From Rutstroemia sp. NJR-2017a BVV2 (Eukaryota > Ascomycota > Leotiomycetes > Helotiales > Rutstroemiaceae): a stretch of DNA of 64,000 bases. Shown one piece after another: positions 58,767 through 64,000 of the stretch. Each line of letters begins with the position of its first letter. The first letter of the stretch is position 1. The notes below the pieces were generated by a model that ran no database searches, had not been told where the DNA came from, and saw only the letters and a list, made by a program, of their open reading frames with translations. The stretch is taken from contig NJPS01000068.1 of assembly GCA_002946415.1 (NCBI GenBank), positions 101,590-165,589 on the forward strand, written 5' to 3'. The position numbers and the translations under genes were made by a program.

Positions 58767-60249
58767 GAGCGTACGGGGATGTGGCTGATGAGGAGATTGG
58801 GGCTAGGTGCGGGGAAAGGGTTGCAGGGAAGTATAGAAGCGTGGAAGTGTATATGGGATGTGCAAACGGGGTGGAGAGAGGCAAAGGACATTCCGTTTTC
58901 TGACATGGATATATTGATTTTGTGGAGTAAGTGGGAATGGACGGGATCTTTTCGTTGCTTTATCATGCGCGCAGCAGCAGTTCAGAGGGCGACTTTCCAT
59001 TTGATACGGCTAGGGTCAGTTATGGGTATTGTAGTTACCGATGCTTTGCTTGGGGCTTACAAAGTACGGTCTAGGTGAAGCTTGTGTTGCGAGGGGATTA
59101 TTGCAGTCTTCTTTAACGGAGGCTAGTATTGTCTCGTGCAGTTCGGGATGGATTTTGTATAGAACAATAGGACATGTTTCTAAAAATAAATTTATGTTGA
59201 TTCATCCAAATCATACAACAGCACCGTCGCATATTTATCGCGTCAAGGAGTACTGCATATAGTGGCAACAAGAAAACATTACCATCACTCCTTCACGATC
59301 ACAGGTTCGAAAACGTGCGAGCATCAACGTAGATGGCGAGATATAGAGCGGGTAAATGTTACCCAACGGTACACGTAAATAATTAAGTTCATCCGTAATA
59401 TATGAGACTCGGGATGTGTTGGTTTTGACTTACTAAATGTCTAGAGTAGCTTAGGACCTCCCAAAGGAACAAAATGCCTGCTTACTTCAGATCGGTCGTA
59501 TTTACAGCCGTGTGACCACAATTGGCGTTCCATAGATGTGAGAGGGAGGCAAAAGCAAAGTTGAAAGGAGAATAGGACGAGAAGGGAAGGGAAGGGAAGT
59601 GGAAGGTGGAAATCACAAACAATAATAATGATAAATAATACAATAGTACAATAATACAAGTGCCCGAATGTGGTAGGAATAGCTGATATTATGCCTACCT
59701 TATGCTATTTGATCAGCTTCCTATTTCCCATCTCTCATTTCCCTTCATATTTTCTGGGCCTTCGCGTTTCAAGGTTCTCCTATTCACTGCTACCACTGCC
59801 AGCTGATAGCTGCCAACTACCAACTATCAACGACCAACGACCAACGACCAACTCCCTACCAACTACTACTACGCTTTGCACCTCGCTCCCTCCTACCTAC
59901 TCTGTACACCGGCGCGCGCATCCCATATCTAATGAATCTTCACCCTTTCGCATCCAACCACCCATGATCAACCACCCTTTTTGCATATTTTATAATAAAA
60001 CATGTAACACCACCAACCACAATTTACTTTTTACCGTCTTCCATGACCATAAAATTCACCCATCACGACTTGAGAGTTGAGCGTTGCGTTGTTTCCACTG
60101 CCGCCTTTGATCATACCATATCCTCAAAGAAAGGGTCCTCCCTTTCTTTCTGACTTGCGCCTTACATACACCATCCATCATACCTACATCCACCTCCCTC
60201 GCCTCACACCAATCACACACGCAAAAATACCAACCAAAATAGTAGCGTA
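58767..60249. other. intergenic, no gene seen
   Basis: 1.48 kb between the membrane-protein gene and the ING gene. The last 500 bp are rich in C/T and CCAAC-type repeats (CCAACGA copies near 59830-59851), consistent with a promoter and leader. Confidence 0.45.
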
Positions 60250-63200
60250 ATGGCTTCAGATGCATCAAGAAGGTGAGTTTGTTTATCAACGACTTTTCTT
60301 TTCCACCCATTACTAGTTTTCCTCCTCGGATGGGTATTCTATTGTACGGCGCGAGTCTAAACATGCAGCTATCTATCGACCCCATTATCTATCGATCTAT
60401 CTATCTCTTATTTGTTCCCCATTCTTATACCTTAGTGCTTCTCCTCTTTCTTCTTCCCAAGTTCCCAGTTTACGTTACGGATTGCCCGTTTCCCCTTCCC
60501 TCCTCCACAAAATTGCGAAAATGCACGTGCATACCGTATCGCGCTTTTTACGTTTTGCGTTCCTATTCACGCTGCTAGTCGATGACTGCGCACAGTAGTT
60601 GGTACTGGCAGTCGCAGGTAGCAGTAAGTTTCGGGGACGAAGAGACGAGAACGAGGGGTCTGGGTGCAAGAGCAATATCATTGGGTGCTTTTGTGGAGGA
60701 CGAAGAAAGTTGACTTTCTTTGGCTGCCAATCCCCTTTCGCCCTAAGGGGAAAAAGTGCTCGATAGGTACCAGGACGCTAGGCAAGGATTGTGGATGATA
60801 TCGCGCTTTCTTTTACCGACCGATTATTTTCGCGTCCACTGTGCACGACAGTTTGGTTTTCAATTTTTGAAGTCGCCTTTCTGATCCATTTTTTGATTTA
60901 TTGTTATTCCGTCTCTTGTCTTGATTTCGAGCTCATTTCTCATTGCCACGCCTACCTTGAGGCCGACAAGAGAAATTCTTTTACTAATTTGTTTTTCTTC
61001 TTTTAAATAGGTGGCTTGATGACTCGGGCATCTGGAGTTGTCGTATCAAGGTCCCGCAGGCGCACAACGATACCTCACGACCGATCAATGATAACAATCC
61101 GAACTCTGAATCAACTACCATCATGATGGCGACAGCCAATGCGATCGATCCGAATCTGGATCCCTCCAGTCCCAGACGAAAGGGCAAGCTTGCAGAAGCT
61201 ATACAATCTATGGCGAACCTCAACAGTAACATGGAAAATATGGAATTGCCGATGGATCCAGATGCGCAGGCTACAATCACGGACTTTCTCGATTTCACGG
61301 AATACCTACCCTCTGATATGGTCCGATCACTGGCTCTGATTGGGGATCTCGATACCAAGTATATCAACGCATCGACGAATGTAAATGACTTGACAAAGAC
61401 GTACGGGCAGCTTCCCGACCTACCCGCCGACGTGAAACCAGATCCCATCATACTCCGGAGCGATATATCCACAAACTTAAACGATGCTATCGGGGCGCGG
61501 ACTCTTGCTTTCGCGGAGGCTTCCCATATGGTTGAGAATGTAGAACGGCATTACAAAAGGGCGCAGAATATATTGTCGAAGCTCGAAGCCATGGCCGAAT
61601 CATACCCAGATACTCGAGAACCAAGTCCAGTCCCGCAAAAACCCAAGTCGCCTGTCACATCTCGAGCCCAAGGAAAGATACTCTTACGTACGGGCAACTC
61701 TGCAGATCAAGGTCATGGACACATGCGCGTACGTAAACAGCGTGCACCCATCATCACTGTGCCTGGAGAAGTCATGCCTCCTTACGAGTTCGACTTTGAT
61801 TCTTATGATTCGCCAACAGATTCGTCGGAATCTGCTGATGAACCTCTCACACCTCGTCGGCAGACCCCCGCACGGAGTGTTGCAGCTAATCCTAAGATCA
61901 AACTCAAGGTCAAGCCACCGAAAAAAGAGAAACCCCCCAAAGTCCCTCGCGCACCCAGACCCCCTGGAGTCATGGGTACCAACGTGCACAGCGCAGTCGC
62001 TGGCATATCGACAAGTAATGCGTTAGCGAAGCTGAATCCGCCCCCGCCAGATGCCGTACCGGGTACGGAAGATGCGCCATGGCTTCAGTTAACCGCATGG
62101 GAGCTTGCGAAGCTCAGAAAGAGAATGAAAAAGAATGCGGTATGGAGCCCGAGCGACACAATGATCGCACGTGAATTGAAACAATTGGGGCGAGGAATTG
62201 AAGCGTATCGTACTGCAAAGAGTAAGGCTGACGCTGCAGGACAGCCTTTCGACCAACCCGTTCCCCCCCAACTTACCGGCAAGACAGTGATGGCAGAAGG
62301 TGCAATTAGCGTAGACGCTCTAGGCTTGGAGGAAGTACAACTTAGTAATCGTGGGATGAAGCTCAACGAAGCTAAGAAATTGAAGAAAGAGAATGCCGCG
62401 AAGGAGCTTGCAAAACAAGCGGCACAGGAAGTGGAGGAATCAGGCCGTATAATGATGGAAGCTGCGAACACGGTTAAGAGCCTTTTCGCAAAACATCCAG
62501 ATGAGGATAAGAAGACGCCTGCAAAGACACCAAAGAAAGCCCCATCTAGGAAACGAAAGCGGGCGTCTACGGTTGACAATGCGATTGGCGATGCTGCCCC
62601 GACGAATACTGATGCTAACACCGAAACGGCTGACAATCAAGGGGATAAGGTGAATGAAGCAGAGACGTCGAAGCTAGGTAAGCCACAATTCAAGAGAACG
62701 AAAACTGAAACTCCGGTCCCTGCTCCTCATCCTATCATTACCAATGCGACGCCTCGAGCCACTCCAGTACCCACCCTTGAATCTGCAGTCTCTACCACAT
62801 CTTCTGCTGCTTTATCTGCGCCCATTGATACACCCTCTGTTTCTACTCCGATCATTCCTCCTTCGGCTGCAGCTGCATCACCACCAAAGTCATTGACGCC
62901 TATTCTTCCTCCAGGTGTGGAAAAGAAGGAAGCGAAGAAGGAGGCAAAGAAACCGACTATTAAGAAGGAAATCAAGAAGGAGCTTAAAGTAGACACCAAG
63001 AAGCCGGAGAAAGCTAATACTCGTGCCACACGAAAAGTGACTCCTGTGCCGCCCGCTCCACCATCTCCCGTCATTGAACAAGCTCTTCCTACCAGAAGAC
63101 CCGCTTCTTCTCGTGGGAAACCGGCGACAGCTACACCCGAGGAGCTGGTTCCTGCTGCAAACACTATTCCATCGGTGGCTGAACGACCGAGAAGAACGTC

Positions 63201-63774
63201 TACTGCACGCAATACACCGGTACCGCAAGAACCGCGACAGCCGAGCAAGAGAGCTAAGAGGCCAGCGCCTGGGGTTGTCACAGCTGATGCGGAAGATGGC
63301 TCGGCAGCTGTAACTGTGGGCAAGAGACGCGCAGCACCGCGCAAGAAGGCGGGACAGAAGAAGGAAAAGAAAGATGGGCGGGAGGGCAGTGCGGTTCAGG
63401 AGGTTCTGGATGAGGTCGATGAGGATGGGAATGTGATTGATCCGAATGAGCCGAGGTATTGTCTTTGCAATCGGGTTAGTTTTGGTACGATGATTGCTTG
63501 TGAATATGATAATGTGAGTTTTCTTTTCCTTTGCCCGTTCTTGTTCTTGGGTGGTGGGGAGATTTGTTTGTTTGGGCAAGCGGGGATGAGAGTTGAGTGA
63601 AGCGGAAGCTAATAGCGAACGAACGAACAGTGCGAGAAAGAATGGTTTCATCTCGAGTGCGTCGGCTTGACGGATATTCCTCCGCGGACCACAAAGTGGT
63701 ATTGTCCGGACTGCAGAGTCACGTTGGGGATCGGCGAGAAGGGGGAGGTTAATGCGAGGGGAAAGAAGAAGTGA
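60250..63774 (+). CDS. ING-family PHD-finger chromatin protein
   Basis: ING proteins read H3K4me3 through a C-terminal PHD finger as subunits of histone acetyltransferase or deacetylase complexes (Yng1, Yng2 and Pho23 in yeast). Three exons (60250-60272, 61011-63513, 63631-63774) join in phase to 889 residues. The N-terminal ING region is at about 90-205 (ATITDFLDFTEYLPSDMVRS, TKTYGQLPDLPADVKPDP). A long Lys/Pro/Ala/Thr-rich middle with several basic nuclear-type patches (SRKRKRAS, KSLTPILPPGVEKKEAKKEA) makes it much larger than yeast INGs. The PHD finger is C4HC3: CLCN...ACEYD before the last intron, then CEKEWFHLECVGL and CPDC. If the 738-nt first intron is not real, translation would start at ATG 61120 or 61123, losing about 45 residues. 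Confidence 0.92.
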
Positions 63775-64000
63775 GATGAGATGGGTATTTGATGAAATGG
63801 AATAGAGGGCGTCGGTGTCGGTCTGTCTGGGCTTGATTTGATACCATTGTCGTTTTTTTCTCAATGGAATGGGTAGGGTGGGTTGAGGGTCCAAGGGAAC
63901 AAAGATCCGGAGTTTGTTTTTCAGGGGGGATTGGGTGTGGAATATATTATATGATTGCATTAGAAGTCTAGTTCTTTGGAATGAGACACGGGGAAAGCGG
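63775..64000. other. 3' flank of the ING gene
   Basis: 226 bp downstream of the stop, G/T-rich then A/T-rich. Nothing further is visible before the window edge. Confidence 0.45.

Noticed and set aside
62727..63960. Long minus-strand frames (205 and 356 codons) opposite the ING gene
   Set aside because: Antisense shadows of a Lys/Pro/Ala-rich coding exon; products are low-complexity and unlike any known protein.
1..64000. Secondary-metabolite cluster or defence-like system
   Set aside because: No PKS, NRPS, terpene synthase, cluster regulator, NLR-type or HET-domain gene was found; the genes are mostly unrelated core functions.

Overview
The window is nuclear DNA from a filamentous ascomycete (Pezizomycotina). 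Genes are split by short GT-AG introns with fungal acceptors, and many products have fungal-specific architectures: DML1/Misato, ArsH with introns, FHA+forkhead, an NxxAQxxFR bZIP, a DUF3602 protein and a GPI-anchored Thr-rich wall protein. Protein similarity and intron style suggest Leotiomycetes (Botrytis/Sclerotinia-like), but that is inference. I rebuilt exon structures by hand and accepted a junction only when reading phase was kept across it.

Layout. 0.2-4 kb: fibrillarin (NOP1) and an unrecognised coiled-coil protein. 4.3-10.7 kb (minus): a complete separase. 11.0-11.7 kb: a small, probably mitochondrial single-pass protein, divergent from separase. 11.7-20.7 kb: a class II-like sirtuin (minus), a mitochondrial CDF metal transporter, xylulokinase, a thioredoxin-fold AhpC/TSA-like protein (minus) and DML1. 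22.1-24.2 kb: a GPI-anchored Thr-rich wall protein built from equal-sized exon modules. 24.8-29.8 kb: ArsH and a DUF3140 protein (both minus), a doubtful small gene and a small secreted Cys protein. 31.9-37.3 kb: an FHA/forkhead factor (+) convergent with ATG27 (minus). 41.4-45.4 kb: an AP-1/Pap1-type bZIP and the ribosome-associated protein STM1. 48.5-49.2 kb: a DUF3602 protein (minus). 54.9-63.8 kb: a single-finger C2H2 protein, an unrecognised multi-pass membrane protein and a large ING-type PHD-finger protein.

Most genes are core housekeeping (rRNA processing, chromatid separation, autophagy, translation, chromatin reading, pentose catabolism) and do not form one pathway or a biosynthetic cluster. 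Gene-free tracts of 3-6 kb lie around the transcription-factor genes and carry pyrimidine-rich sequence and microsatellites. I saw no transposon, tRNA, rRNA or CRISPR array.

No clearly new system was found. The most interesting signals are: the exon-modular wall protein with three consecutive 168-nt phase-2 exons; an XlnR-type palindrome upstream of xylulokinase; a cell-cycle-type ACGCGAAAA site in the separase promoter; a TAATG uORF/start overlap in the gene opposite separase; 24- and 19-nt coding exons in STM1; and a probable GC-AG intron in the bZIP gene.
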